A stretch of DNA of 64,000 nucleotides, taken from the NCBI RefSeq assembly GCF_003234115.2, contig NZ_CP126251.1:248001-312000 (forward strand), written 5' to 3'. This stretch comes from Curtobacterium sp. MCPF17_002. GTDB lineage: Bacteria; Actinomycetota; Actinomycetes; Actinomycetales; Microbacteriaceae. Numbering within the stretch: the stretch's first letter is position 1; the number at the start of each line of letters is the position of its first letter. The translations under genes were made by a program, and so were the position numbers. Positions 34,319 to 42,797 of the stretch are shown here, in pieces. Below the pieces are notes generated by a model. That model was not told where the DNA came from. It worked only from the letters and a program-made list of their open reading frames with translations, and made no database searches.

Positions 34319-34371
34319 CGGCGGGACGCGCAGCCGGCGCCAGGGTGGCCGGCGTCCGGTTCGGACCTGCC

Positions 34372-35226
34372 TCAGCGGCTGTGGGCCTGCTCCACGCCGA
34401 GGACCCCGAGGAGCGCGAGCGCGTCGGCATCCGGTGACCCCGACGGCGCGGTGTACAGCACGAGGGACTGGTCGCGGTCGGTGAGGGCGAGGCTGTCGCA
34501 GTCCACCGTCACCGGGCCGACCGCCGGGTGCCGGAACGTCTTCGTGAGCATCGGCGCCGTCTGGACGTCGTGCCGCTCCCACAGCTCGGCGAACCGGGTG
34601 TTGCCGGTCCGCAGGTCGTCGACGAGCCCCGCCACGGTCGGGTCCGACGGGTACCGGGCCAGGGTCGTGCGGAGCTGCATCACGACGTGCCGCTGGAACT
34701 CGGCGCCGTCCGAGATCCCGTACGGCGGTTCCGCCGCGGCCGCGGCGGCACCGGTCGGGAACGCCCGTCGTGCGAGGTTCCGCCCGGCCTCGTCCTGCGC
34801 GTCGAAGTCCTCCATCAGTGCGGCCGCGAGGTCGTTCCAGGCGAGGACCTCGAACGTCGCGGAGAGCACGATCGCCGCCGTCTGGGGGAGCCGGTCGACC
34901 ACCGCGAGGATGCTCGGTCGGACGTCCCGCCGGACCGTCCCGAGGTGCAGCGCGGCGGTGCCGGCGAGCAGGTGCAGGTGCTCGGACTCGGCCTCCGTCA
35001 GCCGGAGTGCCCCGGCGATCCCGGCCAGGACCTCGGCGGACGGTCGGGGCGCTCGACCCTGCTCGAGTCGGACGTAGTACTCGGTCGAGATGTGCGCGAG
35101 GACCGCCACTTCCTCGCGTCGGAGTCCCGGTGTCCGGCGACGCGACCCCGACGGCAGGCCGACGTCCTCCGGTCGCACGCGTTCGCGTCGTGAGCGGAGG
35201 AACGCGGCGAGCTCCTGCTTGTCCAT
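34372..35226 (-). CDS. XRE-family regulator with MmyB-like ligand domain
   Basis: A 284-residue regulator. The N-terminal HTH_31 region (AAFLRSRRERVRPEDVGLP, then TPGLRREEVAVLAHISTEYYVRLEQGR) is followed by an MmyB-like domain (about 105-280) with the typical WERHDV-type ending (FAELWERHDV). Members are common next to SDR genes in actinobacteria. It is divergent from the SDR at 35313 with 86 bases between and may control it. Confidence 0.9.
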   Translation of the reverse strand: MDKQELAAFLRSRRERVRPEDVGLPSGSRRRTPGLRREEVAVLAHISTEYYVRLEQGRAPRPSAEVLAGIAGALRLTEAESEHLHLLAGTAALHLGTVRRDVRPSILAVVDRLPQTAAIVLSATFEVLAWNDLAAALMEDFDAQDEAGRNLARRAFPTGAAAAAAEPPYGISDGAEFQRHVVMQLRTTLARYPSDPTVAGLVDDLRTGNTRFAELWERHDVQTAPMLTKTFRHPAVGPVTVDCDSLALTDRDQSLVLYTAPSGSPDADALALLGVLGVEQAHSR

Positions 35227-35312
35227 GCGCCGAGTCTGCCCCGTCGAGGCCGCCGGACCCTGGTACCGGGTGTACCTGGCTGCCGTGCTCCGGTGGGGGC
35301 GACGCTGGCGAC

Positions 35313-36101
35313 ATGACCAACGAGACCACCATCACCACCACCCCGATCGGCCTGCTCACCGGCAAGGTCGTGTTCATCACCGGCGCGAGCCGGGGCATCG
35401 GCGCCGCGGCCGCGCGGCTCTTCGCCCGCGAGGGAGCAGCGGTCGTCCTCGCCGCGCGCAGTGCCGAGGCGCTCGACGGCGTCGTCGCCGACGTCCGTGC
35501 CGCGGGTGGCACCGCCGACGCGGTCGCCCTCGACCTCGCGGACCCGTCGAGCATCCGCGCCGCGGTGGAGCGGGTCGACGAGCTGCACGGCCGACTCGAC
35601 GGCGCCTTCAACAACGGTGCGGCGATCCAGCAGCCCGGACCGCTCGACACCACGACCGACGAGGACATCGAGACGCAGTTCGCGGTGAACTTCCGCGGGC
35701 ACTGGGTCGCGATGACGGCGGAGGCGGCGCTCATGCGACGGACCGGCTCCGGCGCGATCGTGAACACGTCGAGCATCGGCAGCCGCCGGGCCAACCCGGC
35801 CCTGCCCGCGTACGGCGCGATGAAGCGGGCGCTCAACAGCATCACCGAGACGGCGGCCGTGACCTGGGCTCCGGAGCGGATCCGGGTGAACGGCATCACC
35901 CCGGGTGGCACCGCCACCGAGATGATCGAGGCCTGGGAGGCCGCCACCCCCGGCATCACCGAGCAGATCAACGCGTCGGTCCCGCTCGGGCGCATGGCGG
36001 AACCGAGCGAGGTGGCCGAGGTCGCGGCCTGGCTGCTGAGCGACCGCGCTTCGATGGTCACCGGCGCGATCGTGCCGGTCGACGGTGGTGCCGGCGCATG
36101 A
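35313..36101 (+). CDS. SDR family oxidoreductase
   Basis: A 262-residue classical short-chain dehydrogenase: TGASRGIG cofactor motif, NNGA (here FNNGAAIQ), catalytic Ser in NTSSIGS and YGAMK for YxxxK. The closing VDGGAGA is typical of glucose dehydrogenase-like SDRs. Substrate is unknown. A perfect 48-bp palindrome of the hairpin family follows. Confidence 0.9.
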   Translation: MTNETTITTTPIGLLTGKVVFITGASRGIGAAAARLFAREGAAVVLAARSAEALDGVVADVRAAGGTADAVALDLADPSSIRAAVERVDELHGRLDGAFNNGAAIQQPGPLDTTTDEDIETQFAVNFRGHWVAMTAEAALMRRTGSGAIVNTSSIGSRRANPALPAYGAMKRALNSITETAAVTWAPERIRVNGITPGGTATEMIEAWEAATPGITEQINASVPLGRMAEPSEVAEVAAWLLSDRASMVTGAIVPVDGGAGA

Positions 36102-36127
36102 CCCGGATGTCCGGTCGGTGACCGATC

Positions 36128-36175
36128 GCGGGCCTGGAGGCGCGTGGCGGGCCCGCCACGCGCCTCCAGGCCCGC
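36128..36175. repeat. GGAGGCGCG repeat as a perfect 48-bp palindrome
   Basis: The left half (36128-36151) is GCGGGCCTGGAGGCGCGTGG plus CGGG, and 36152-36175 is its exact reverse complement with no spacer. It sits between the SDR stop and the pcp promoter. The arm shares CCTGGAGGCGCGTGGCGG with the copy at 41603-41652. It ends only 8 bases before the -10 box of pcp. Confidence 0.92.
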
Positions 36176-36194
36176 ATCTCCGTACGATGGGACC

Positions 36195-36842
36195 GTGGCT
36201 GACGCGACCGAACCGACCGTCCTGCTGACCGCGTTCGAACCGTTCGGGGGTGACGCACGGAACCCGTCGTGGGATGCGGCGCAGCGCCTGGCCGCGACGT
36301 GGGACGGGCCCGCGACGCTGGTCGTCGAGCAGCTGCCCGTGGTCTTCGCCGAGGAGCGCGCGCGGCTGGCCGCCCTCCTCGCGCACCACCGGCCCACCGT
36401 CGTGATCGCGACCGGGCTGGCGGCCGGACGCGCCGCGGTCACGCCGGAGCGCGTCGCGATCAACGTGATGGACGCCCGGATCCCGGACAACGCGGGCGCC
36501 CAGCCGGTCGACGAACCGATCGACCCGTGCGGCGCTCCCGCGGCGTTCTCCGGGTTGCCGATCAAGCGCATCGTGCGGGACGTCCGCGCCGCCGGAGTGC
36601 CCGCGGCCGTGTCGAACACCGCCGGCACCTTCACCTGCAACCAGGTGTTCTACGAGTTGATGTCGTTCGCGGAGCGCGACGGGTTCCGCGCCGGGTTCGT
36701 GCACGTGCCGGCCACGCCGGACATCGCCGGGGACGGCCCGTCGCTCGAGCTGGAGCAGATCGTCACGGCGCTCGACGCCGTCGTCCGGGCGTCGATCGAC
36801 CCGTCGGCGGACGTCGTCGAGCAGGGTGGCGCCGAGTCCTGA
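36195..36842 (+). CDS. pcp: Pyroglutamyl-peptidase I
   Basis: A 215-residue cysteine peptidase (family C15) that removes N-terminal pyroglutamate from peptides in the cytoplasm. FEPFGGDARNPSW is the N-terminal signature; the catalytic Cys is in NTAGTFTCNQVFY, the His in FVHVPATPD and the Glu in ERVAINVMDARIPDN. The GTG start is 6 bases behind TACGAT (36183-36188), so the mRNA is probably leaderless. Confidence 0.95.
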   Translation: MADATEPTVLLTAFEPFGGDARNPSWDAAQRLAATWDGPATLVVEQLPVVFAEERARLAALLAHHRPTVVIATGLAAGRAAVTPERVAINVMDARIPDNAGAQPVDEPIDPCGAPAAFSGLPIKRIVRDVRAAGVPAAVSNTAGTFTCNQVFYELMSFAERDGFRAGFVHVPATPDIAGDGPSLELEQIVTALDAVVRASIDPSADVVEQGGAES

Positions 36843-37011
36843 TACAGTTATGAAATCAGAACCAAGGGGGCTGGTCGGCGCGCGGGAACGCTGATCGGCT
36901 CGTGTACCGCCGAGGCGGTGCCACCCGCGTGTCCTTCGGTTCGCACCCTCGTGCCTCTCGCCGTGCGGCGCCGCCGCCGGAGCACGATCCGTGCCCACCG
37001 AAGGAGCCCCC

Positions 37012-38547
37012 TTGTCCACCGTCATGCCCGAGACCCGCCGCGGACGACTCCGCGGCAACCCGATCGCCACGCTCGTCGCCGTCTGCTTCGGCCTGTTCAT
37101 GGTCGGACTCGACGCCACCGTCGTCTCGATCGCGAACCCGGCGATCGCCGCCGACCTCGGGACCACGTTCACCGAGCTGCAGTGGATCACGAACGCGTAC
37201 CTGCTCGCGCTCGCCGTGTTCCTCATCCTCGGCGGCAAGCTCGGCGACCGGTTCGGCCGTCGCCGGATGTACCTCATCGGGGTCGTCGCGTTCGCGCTGT
37301 CGTCGGTCGCGATCGGTCTGGTCGGCTCGGCCACGGGGGTCATCGCCTTCCGTGCCGTGCAGGGCCTCAGCGCCGCCCTCCTCATGCCGCAGACCCTCGC
37401 GCTGCTCCGGGCGACCTTCCCGCGCGAGAAGTTCGGCGTGGCCGTCGGCGTCTGGGGCGGGGCCTCGTCGGTCGCCATCGCGGCCGGTCCGATCGTCGCC
37501 GGGATCCTGGTGGCATCGCTCGGCTGGGAGTCGGTCTTCTTCGTGAACGCCCCGATCGCCGCCATCGGGCTCGTCATCGGCGGGCTCGTCCTCCGCGAGT
37601 CCACCGCCCCGCACCGTGGACGCTTCGACGTCGCCGGCGTGGTGCTCCTCGCCGCAGGCCTGTTCGCCATCGTGCTCGCCGTCGTGCAGTCCGAGTCGTG
37701 GGGCTGGGGGAGCCCGCTCACCCTCGGTGTGCTCGTCGCCGGCGTCGCGCTCCTCGTCGTGTTCGTCGTCGTCGAGCTCCGGGTCACCGATCCGCTGCTG
37801 CCGATGTCGCTGTTCCGGTCGTCGTCGCTGTCGATCGGCGGACTCGGTGTCGGGGCGAACTTCTTCGCGATGCTCGGTGTGACGTTCTTCCTGTCGCTCT
37901 ACATGCTCAACCTGCGCGGGGCGACCGGCCTCGAGGCGGGCCTCATGCAGCTGCCCCTCAGCGGCGTCTCGATCATCGCCTCGCCGATCGGTGCCGCCCT
38001 CGTCGGCCGGTTCGGGGTCCGTCGGACACTCACCCTCGGGCTGCTGCTCGTCGGCGTCTCCCTGCTCGCGCTGACCACCACGACGCAGGACTCGCCGTAC
38101 ATCGGCATGGCGATCCCGTTCGTCGTCTTCGCGCTCGGTGCCGGGTTCACGATGACCGCGGGCGCCGAGGCCGTCGTCGGCGGCGCCCCCGTGCAGCTCG
38201 CCGGGGTCGCCGGAGGGTTCCAGGCGACCGCGCTCCAGCTCGGTGGCGCACTCGGCACGTCGGTGCTGTCGGCGGTCGTCAGCGCGGGCGTGCTGTCCGG
38301 CACCGCGGGGCTCGGGCTCGGGACGGCTGCGCGGCAGGGGCTCGTGCAGGGGATCGTGCCGAGCGGCCTCGGTGTCACCGCGGCTGCGACGGCGCGGGAC
38401 GCGTTCCTCAGCGGCATGCACACGGCCTTCGTGGTCGCGGCGGTCGTCGCGATCGTCGTCGGGGTGCTCGCCGCGGTCTTCGTCCGCGACCGCGGGCACC
38501 ACGCCCCGGCCGAGGTCGCGGAGGACGCCGCCGGGGCGCTCGTCTGA
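37012..38547 (+). CDS. MFS drug efflux transporter, DHA2 (EmrB/QacA) family
   Basis: A 511-residue, 14-segment proton-driven exporter. LDATVVSIANPAIA in helix 1, GGKLGDRFGRRRM in the first loop and the motif C region GPIVAGILVASLGWESVFF are the family marks. The TTG at 37012 is chosen because GGAG lies 5 bases upstream; a GTG at 36991 lacks such a site. No regulator adjoins it. It ends 33 bases before convergent poxB. Confidence 0.9.
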   Translation: MSTVMPETRRGRLRGNPIATLVAVCFGLFMVGLDATVVSIANPAIAADLGTTFTELQWITNAYLLALAVFLILGGKLGDRFGRRRMYLIGVVAFALSSVAIGLVGSATGVIAFRAVQGLSAALLMPQTLALLRATFPREKFGVAVGVWGGASSVAIAAGPIVAGILVASLGWESVFFVNAPIAAIGLVIGGLVLRESTAPHRGRFDVAGVVLLAAGLFAIVLAVVQSESWGWGSPLTLGVLVAGVALLVVFVVVELRVTDPLLPMSLFRSSSLSIGGLGVGANFFAMLGVTFFLSLYMLNLRGATGLEAGLMQLPLSGVSIIASPIGAALVGRFGVRRTLTLGLLLVGVSLLALTTTTQDSPYIGMAIPFVVFALGAGFTMTAGAEAVVGGAPVQLAGVAGGFQATALQLGGALGTSVLSAVVSAGVLSGTAGLGLGTAARQGLVQGIVPSGLGVTAAATARDAFLSGMHTAFVVAAVVAIVVGVLAAVFVRDRGHHAPAEVAEDAAGALV

Positions 38548-38580
38548 GCGGTCGATCCGCGCCCCGCGACCCGACCCGCG

Positions 38581-40305
38581 TCAGATGAACTGGCGGAAGT
38601 TCGTCGACGCCAGGTCGAGCAGCTCGTCGCCGCGGCCGGACAGCACCGTGCGGATCGCGTAGAGCGTGAAGCCCTTCGCCTGCTCGAGGGTGACCGCCGG
38701 GGGCATCGACAGCTCCTGGCGGTCGGCCTTGACCGAGACGAGCGCCGGCCCGTCGTGCGCGAGGGCAGCCGCGACGGCGTCCTCGAGCTGGTCCGACTCG
38801 TCGACGCGGAACCCCGCGATGCCGATCGCCTCCGCCACCTTCGCGAAGTCCGGGTTCTGCAGCTCGGTGCCGTACGTCACGAACCCCGCCGCCTTCATCT
38901 CGAGCTCGACGAAGTTCAGCGACGAGTTGTCGAACACGACGATCTTCACCGGCAGCTTGTTCTGCACGATCGTGATGAGCTCCCCGAGCAGCATCGTCAG
39001 ACCGCCGTCGCCCGCGAGCGCGATGACCTGCCGGTCCGGGAACGCCGCCTGGGCGCCGATCGCCTGCGGGACGGCGTTCGCCATCGTGCCGTGCACGAAC
39101 GACCCGATGAGGCGCCGGTCGCCGTTCATGGTGAGGTACCGCGACGCCCAGACCACGGGGGAGCCGACGTCCGGGATGAACACGGCGTCCCGGTCGGCCA
39201 GCCGGTCGAGCACGCGTGCGACGTACTGCGGGTGCAGCGCCTTGTGCTTCCCCGCCGGCACCGCCAGCTCGTCGAGCTTCGCGCGGGTCTTCCCGTAGTG
39301 CTTCCGGGCGTCCTCGAGGTGCTTCGTGGGGTGCGACCCGGTCAGCAGCGGGATGAGGGCGAGTGCGGTGTCCTTGACGGTGCCGACGAGGCCGATGTCG
39401 ACCGGGTGCCGCCGCCCGAGCTGCGAGCCGCGGATGTCGACCTGCACGTGCTTCGCCTTCGCGGGGAAGAACTGCTGGTACGGGAAGTCGGTGCCGAGCA
39501 TGAGGACCACGTCGGCGTCCTCCATCGCGCGGTAGCCGGACGCGAAGCCGAGCAGTCCGGTCATGCCGACGTCGTACGGGTTGTCCCACTCGATGTGCTC
39601 CTTGCCGCGCAGGGCGTGCACGATCGGGGCCTGCAGGCGTTCGGCGAGGGCGACGACCTCGTCGTGGGCACCGGCCACGCCCGCGCCGGCGAGGATCGTG
39701 ACCTTGTCCGCACCGTTCAGCAGCTCGGCGGTCCGTCGGAGCTCGGCGTCGCTCGGGACGATGCGCGGCTCGGTCCGCTCGATGCGGGTGACCCGGGGTG
39801 CGACGGCCTCGGCCAGCAGCACGTCGCCGGGGATGACGAGCACCGCGACGCCGCGCTTCTCGATCGCCTCGCGCATCGCGATCTCGAGCAGGCGCGGCAT
39901 CTGCGTCGGGTCGGCGACGTACTCGACGTAGACGGAGCACTCGCGGAACAGCTCCTGCGGGTGGGTCTCCTGGAAGTACCCGGACCCGATCTCGGCCGTC
40001 GGGATGTGCGCGGCGATCGCCAGGACCGGCACCCGCGACCGGTTGGCGTCGTAGAGACCGTTGATCAGGTGCAGGTTCCCCGGGCCGCAGCTGCCGGCGC
40101 ACACGGCGAGGTCCCCGGTGAGCTCGGCCTCGGCGGAGGCGGCGAACGCGGCGGCCTCCTCGTGGCGGACGTGCTCCCACCGGATCGTGCCGTCCTTCCG
40201 GAGGGCGTCGGTGAACCCGTTGAGGGAGTCGCCGGGGAGGCCGTAGACCCGTCGGACGTGGTTCTCACGGAGGGTGGCGACGATGTTCTCGGCAACGGTT
40301 GTCAT
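38581..40305 (-). CDS. poxB: Pyruvate dehydrogenase (quinone), pyruvate oxidase type
   Basis: A 574-residue ThDP- and FAD-dependent enzyme that converts pyruvate to acetate and CO2 and passes electrons to quinone at the membrane. The catalytic Glu is in VRHEEAAAFAASAEAELTG, the FAD region in the middle and the ThDP/Mg motif in GDGGLTMLLGE...NSSLNF. The last 20 residues (LDLASTNFRQFI) resemble the membrane-binding tail of PoxB. Acetolactate synthase-like paralogs are less likely given the length and tail. Confidence 0.9.
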   Translation of the reverse strand: MTTVAENIVATLRENHVRRVYGLPGDSLNGFTDALRKDGTIRWEHVRHEEAAAFAASAEAELTGDLAVCAGSCGPGNLHLINGLYDANRSRVPVLAIAAHIPTAEIGSGYFQETHPQELFRECSVYVEYVADPTQMPRLLEIAMREAIEKRGVAVLVIPGDVLLAEAVAPRVTRIERTEPRIVPSDAELRRTAELLNGADKVTILAGAGVAGAHDEVVALAERLQAPIVHALRGKEHIEWDNPYDVGMTGLLGFASGYRAMEDADVVLMLGTDFPYQQFFPAKAKHVQVDIRGSQLGRRHPVDIGLVGTVKDTALALIPLLTGSHPTKHLEDARKHYGKTRAKLDELAVPAGKHKALHPQYVARVLDRLADRDAVFIPDVGSPVVWASRYLTMNGDRRLIGSFVHGTMANAVPQAIGAQAAFPDRQVIALAGDGGLTMLLGELITIVQNKLPVKIVVFDNSSLNFVELEMKAAGFVTYGTELQNPDFAKVAEAIGIAGFRVDESDQLEDAVAAALAHDGPALVSVKADRQELSMPPAVTLEQAKGFTLYAIRTVLSGRGDELLDLASTNFRQFI

Positions 40306-40417
40306 GCATCCGTGTCTAGTCGGAGCGGCTGACCTCCCGCCGCTCACTGAACGACCTCTGATCGATCGTCACGGAACTCCGGGCCGCGGGACCCCGACCA
40401 CCTGCGACGATGAGCGG

Positions 40418-41125
40418 ATGTCCGACGCAGCGCTCCGCCCCCGTCGACGAGTGTCCGACGTCAACGGCATCCTCGTCCCGAGTCCGTACCCGCTCGCGTC
40501 GATCGCCATCGCCCTGGCCGCCGTCATCGTGATCACGATCGTCGGGTTCACGCTCGGCAGCGTCGACATCGGGCTCTCGAAGGCGCTCAACACCCTGCAC
40601 ACCGGTGCGCTCGGCTCGTTCACCACGGCGGTCTACCACGTGATCAGTCCGGTGCCGGCGGTCGGCATCACCGTCGTGGTGACGGCGGTGATCTGGTGGC
40701 GGGGCCGCGACGTCCGACCGGCCGCGGCGTTCATCGGCACGATCGCGGTGACGTGGCTGCCGTCCGCGGTGATCAAGGAGATCGTGCACCGCGCCCGGCC
40801 CGACGTCGCCCTGCTGCCGCACCCGTACCCGGTCCAGCCGGACCCGGGGTACCCGAGCGGGCACACCGTGTACATGACGGCGTTCGTGATCGCCCTGGTG
40901 TGGGTCCTCCGCGACACCCGCTGGCACCGGCTGGCGCAGTGGCTCGGGGTCGTCGCGATCGTCGTGGTGTTCTTCTCGGTCACGATCGACGCCGTGCACT
41001 ACCCGACGGATGCGTTGGCATCGATCGCGTGGTCCCTGGCCGTCGCGCCGGGTGTGCGGGTGGTGTGGGTCGACTGGTGCATGCCGCGGTTCCCGTTCCT
41101 GCGTGTGGGCGATCCCGCGGCGTGA
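40418..41125 (+). CDS. PAP2 family membrane phosphatase
   Basis: A 235-residue protein with about six membrane segments. The three PAP2 motifs are complete: KEIVHRARP, PSGH and SVTIDAVHYPTD. It probably dephosphorylates a lipid phosphate (phosphatidate or undecaprenyl pyrophosphate) outside the membrane. The next gene, a MarR, starts 33 bases later with its own -10 box. Confidence 0.92.
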   Translation: MSDAALRPRRRVSDVNGILVPSPYPLASIAIALAAVIVITIVGFTLGSVDIGLSKALNTLHTGALGSFTTAVYHVISPVPAVGITVVVTAVIWWRGRDVRPAAAFIGTIAVTWLPSAVIKEIVHRARPDVALLPHPYPVQPDPGYPSGHTVYMTAFVIALVWVLRDTRWHRLAQWLGVVAIVVVFFSVTIDAVHYPTDALASIAWSLAVAPGVRVVWVDWCMPRFPFLRVGDPAA

Positions 41126-41158
41126 GGGCGACGCCGGTCCCGCCGGTACAGTGACGGC

Positions 41159-41605
41159 ATGGACCGAGCGGTGACGGACGACCTCCTCGCCGAACTCGCC
41201 GACGTGGTGCTCCGGATCTCCCGCGAGATCGACCCGAGCGGCGCCCTGGCGATCGACATCGTGCCGCTCACCGGCACCGAGGCACTCGTGATGCGGTGGG
41301 TCGACCGGAACCCCGGGTCGACGCCCAGCGCTGCGGCCGGGGCGACCGCGCTCAAGCGGAGCAACCTCAGCGTCGCGCTCGGGTCCCTCGTCGCCAAGGG
41401 GATGGTCGAGCGCCGACCGGACCCGGACGACGCCAGGACGGTCCGTCTCTTCTCGACCGCCCTCGCCGAGCAGAGCATCGAACGACTGCACGCGCACTGG
41501 GCCGGCATGCTCCGGCAGGCACTCGGCGACGACGATCGCGACGTGGTAGCGACGTTCGCGACGCTGACCCGCATCGACGAGCGTCTGCACGACGCGACCA
41601 GGTGA
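41159..41605 (+). CDS. MarR family transcriptional regulator
   Basis: A 148-residue regulator with HTH (STPSAAAGATALKRSNLSVAL) and the wing RRPDPDDARTVRLF. TACAGT (41147-41152) is 6 bases before the ATG, so the mRNA is likely leaderless. Its target is not obvious; the PAP2 gene lies in front in the same direction. Its TGA is the first base triplet of the hairpin at 41603. Confidence 0.87.
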   Translation: MDRAVTDDLLAELADVVLRISREIDPSGALAIDIVPLTGTEALVMRWVDRNPGSTPSAAAGATALKRSNLSVALGSLVAKGMVERRPDPDDARTVRLFSTALAEQSIERLHAHWAGMLRQALGDDDRDVVATFATLTRIDERLHDATR

Positions 41606-41652
41606 CGGCCTGGAGGCGCGTGGCGGCCCCGCCACGCGCCTCCAGGCCGTCA
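41603..41652. repeat. GGAGGCGCG repeat spanning exactly two convergent stop codons
   Basis: Arms of 24 bases (41603-41626 and 41629-41652) are perfect reverse complements with CC between. The left arm opens with the TGA of the MarR gene and the right arm closes with the TCA that is the soxR stop on the other strand. It works as a symmetric terminator for both genes. Confidence 0.92.
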
Positions 41653-42138
41653 GCCCGCCGCGTCCGGCGCCTCGTCCTCGATCGGCAGCAACCGTCGGGC
41701 CCCGTGCCCCTCGGCACCCAGCTGGTCTCCCGGGTTCATCACCAGGCACGCGTTCAGCGAGACGCACCCGCAGCCGATGCACTGACCCATCTCGCGCTGC
41801 AGGCGCTCCAGCTCGAGCTGCCGGGCGCGCAGCCGTGCACGCCACCGCTCGTTGAGCCGTTCCCAGTCGCGCAGCGACGGCATCCGATCGGACGGCAGGG
41901 CCTCGAACTGCTCGGCGACCTCGCTGAGCGGGATGCCGAGCCGTTTCGCGACCTGGATGATCGCGATGCGCCGTTCGACGTGCCGCGGGTACAGGCGCGT
42001 GCCGCCGGCCGTGCGCTCCGGGTGGATGAGTCCCTTGCGCTCGTAGAAGTGCAGCGCGGACGCTGCGACGCCGGTGCGGTCGACCACCTCGCCGATGGTG
42101 AGCAGGTCGGTCGGTTTCGGCTGCGGGATCTCGACCAT
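41650..42138 (-). CDS. soxR: Redox-sensitive transcriptional activator SoxR
   Basis: A 162-residue MerR-family activator. The winged-helix region (TIGEVVDRTGVAASALHFYERKG) and the dimer helix precede the [2Fe-2S] motif CIGCGCVSLNAC (C-x2-C-x-C-x5-C). In actinobacteria SoxR responds to redox-active compounds and switches on a few reductase and efflux genes. The targets here are not known; no classic CCTCAAG dyad is visible. TAGGAT (42146-42151) is 7 bases before the ATG, suggesting a leaderless mRNA. Confidence 0.95.
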   Translation of the reverse strand: MVEIPQPKPTDLLTIGEVVDRTGVAASALHFYERKGLIHPERTAGGTRLYPRHVERRIAIIQVAKRLGIPLSEVAEQFEALPSDRMPSLRDWERLNERWRARLRARQLELERLQREMGQCIGCGCVSLNACLVMNPGDQLGAEGHGARRLLPIEDEAPDAAG

Positions 42139-42156
42139 CGTCGAGATCCTACGACC

Positions 42157-42205
42157 GTGCGTGTCCTGCAGTCAGGCACCCGCGCGCGTCCTGCCGTCAG
42201 GCGAC
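42157..42205. repeat. Imperfect tandem repeat, period 25, between soxR and DUF1801 genes
   Basis: Two units around GTCCTGC-A/C-GTCAGGC (42163 and 42188) follow one another; the second covers the stop codon of the DUF1801 gene. Each unit also holds a small dyad (CCTG/CAGG). It lies upstream of the soxR -10 box and could influence that promoter. Confidence 0.5.
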
Positions 42206-42652
42206 CGCGCGGCGGACGAGGGCGGCGACGGTGACCTCGTCCTCCGCCGAGAACTCCGGCGTGATCGCCCACGACGTCGGCCAGAACGACCCGTCGTCGA
42301 GCTGGGCCGGGTCCTGGAAGCCGAGCGTCGAGTAGCGGGCCTTGAACTTCGCGGCGTCCTGGAAGAAGAACACCACCTTGCCGTCCTTCGCGTAGGCGGG
42401 CATGCCGTACCAGAGGCGGGGTGCCAGTTCCGGGGCGGCCTCGAGGGCGATCCGGTGGACGCGTTCGGCGAGTCCGCGGTCCGGCTCGGCCATCTCGGCG
42501 ATCTTGGCGACGACCGCCGCTGCCTCCGCCGCGGCCTTCTCGGCCTTCGTCCCCGTCGTGCTGCGGGCCCGCTTCACCTCGGCGGCGTGCTCCTGCATCG
42601 CCGCACGCTCCTCGTCGGTGAAGGCGGCCTCGGTCTTCTTCGTCGTGGTCAT
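42197..42652 (-). CDS. DUF1801 (YdhG/YjbR-fold) protein
   Basis: A 151-residue protein. After a charged, alanine-rich helix (residues 15-55) comes the DUF1801 domain with APRLWYGMPAYAKDGKVVFFFQD and KFKARYSTLGF. Related proteins include the Bacillus iron chaperone Fra, but that role is not shown for this subgroup. GAAGGA precedes the ATG. Confidence 0.82.
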   Translation of the reverse strand: MTTTKKTEAAFTDEERAAMQEHAAEVKRARSTTGTKAEKAAAEAAAVVAKIAEMAEPDRGLAERVHRIALEAAPELAPRLWYGMPAYAKDGKVVFFFQDAAKFKARYSTLGFQDPAQLDDGSFWPTSWAITPEFSAEDEVTVAALVRRAVA

Positions 42653-42723
42653 CGCGTCGTTCCTTCCGGCTGGGTGCGGCCTGTCGGCCGGGTGGTCCCA
42701 TCGTGCCGTCGCGGTCGACGCCA

Positions 42724-42772
42724 GCGCTTCTCCGATCCTGATCGCTTGTCCGGTCCTGATCGCTTGTCCGGC
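42724..42772. repeat. 18-bp tandem repeat, about 2.7 copies
   Basis: CCTGATCGCTTGTCCGGT is repeated at 42737-42754 and 42755-42772, preceded by a partial diverged copy (42724-42736). It lies between the DUF1801 start and the stop of the aldo/keto reductase-like gene and is probably a replication-slippage product. Confidence 0.8.
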
Positions 42773-42797
42773 CCCGACCGCCCGGCCGACACGGCGG

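Noticed and set aside
33320..36640. A 1106-residue open frame on the minus strand
   Set aside because: It crosses MarR operators and four real genes on both strands and shows only low-complexity Arg/Ser/Thr composition from high G+C.
38548..38580. Terminator between convergent MFS and poxB genes
   Set aside because: The 33-base gap shows no inverted repeat of useful length.
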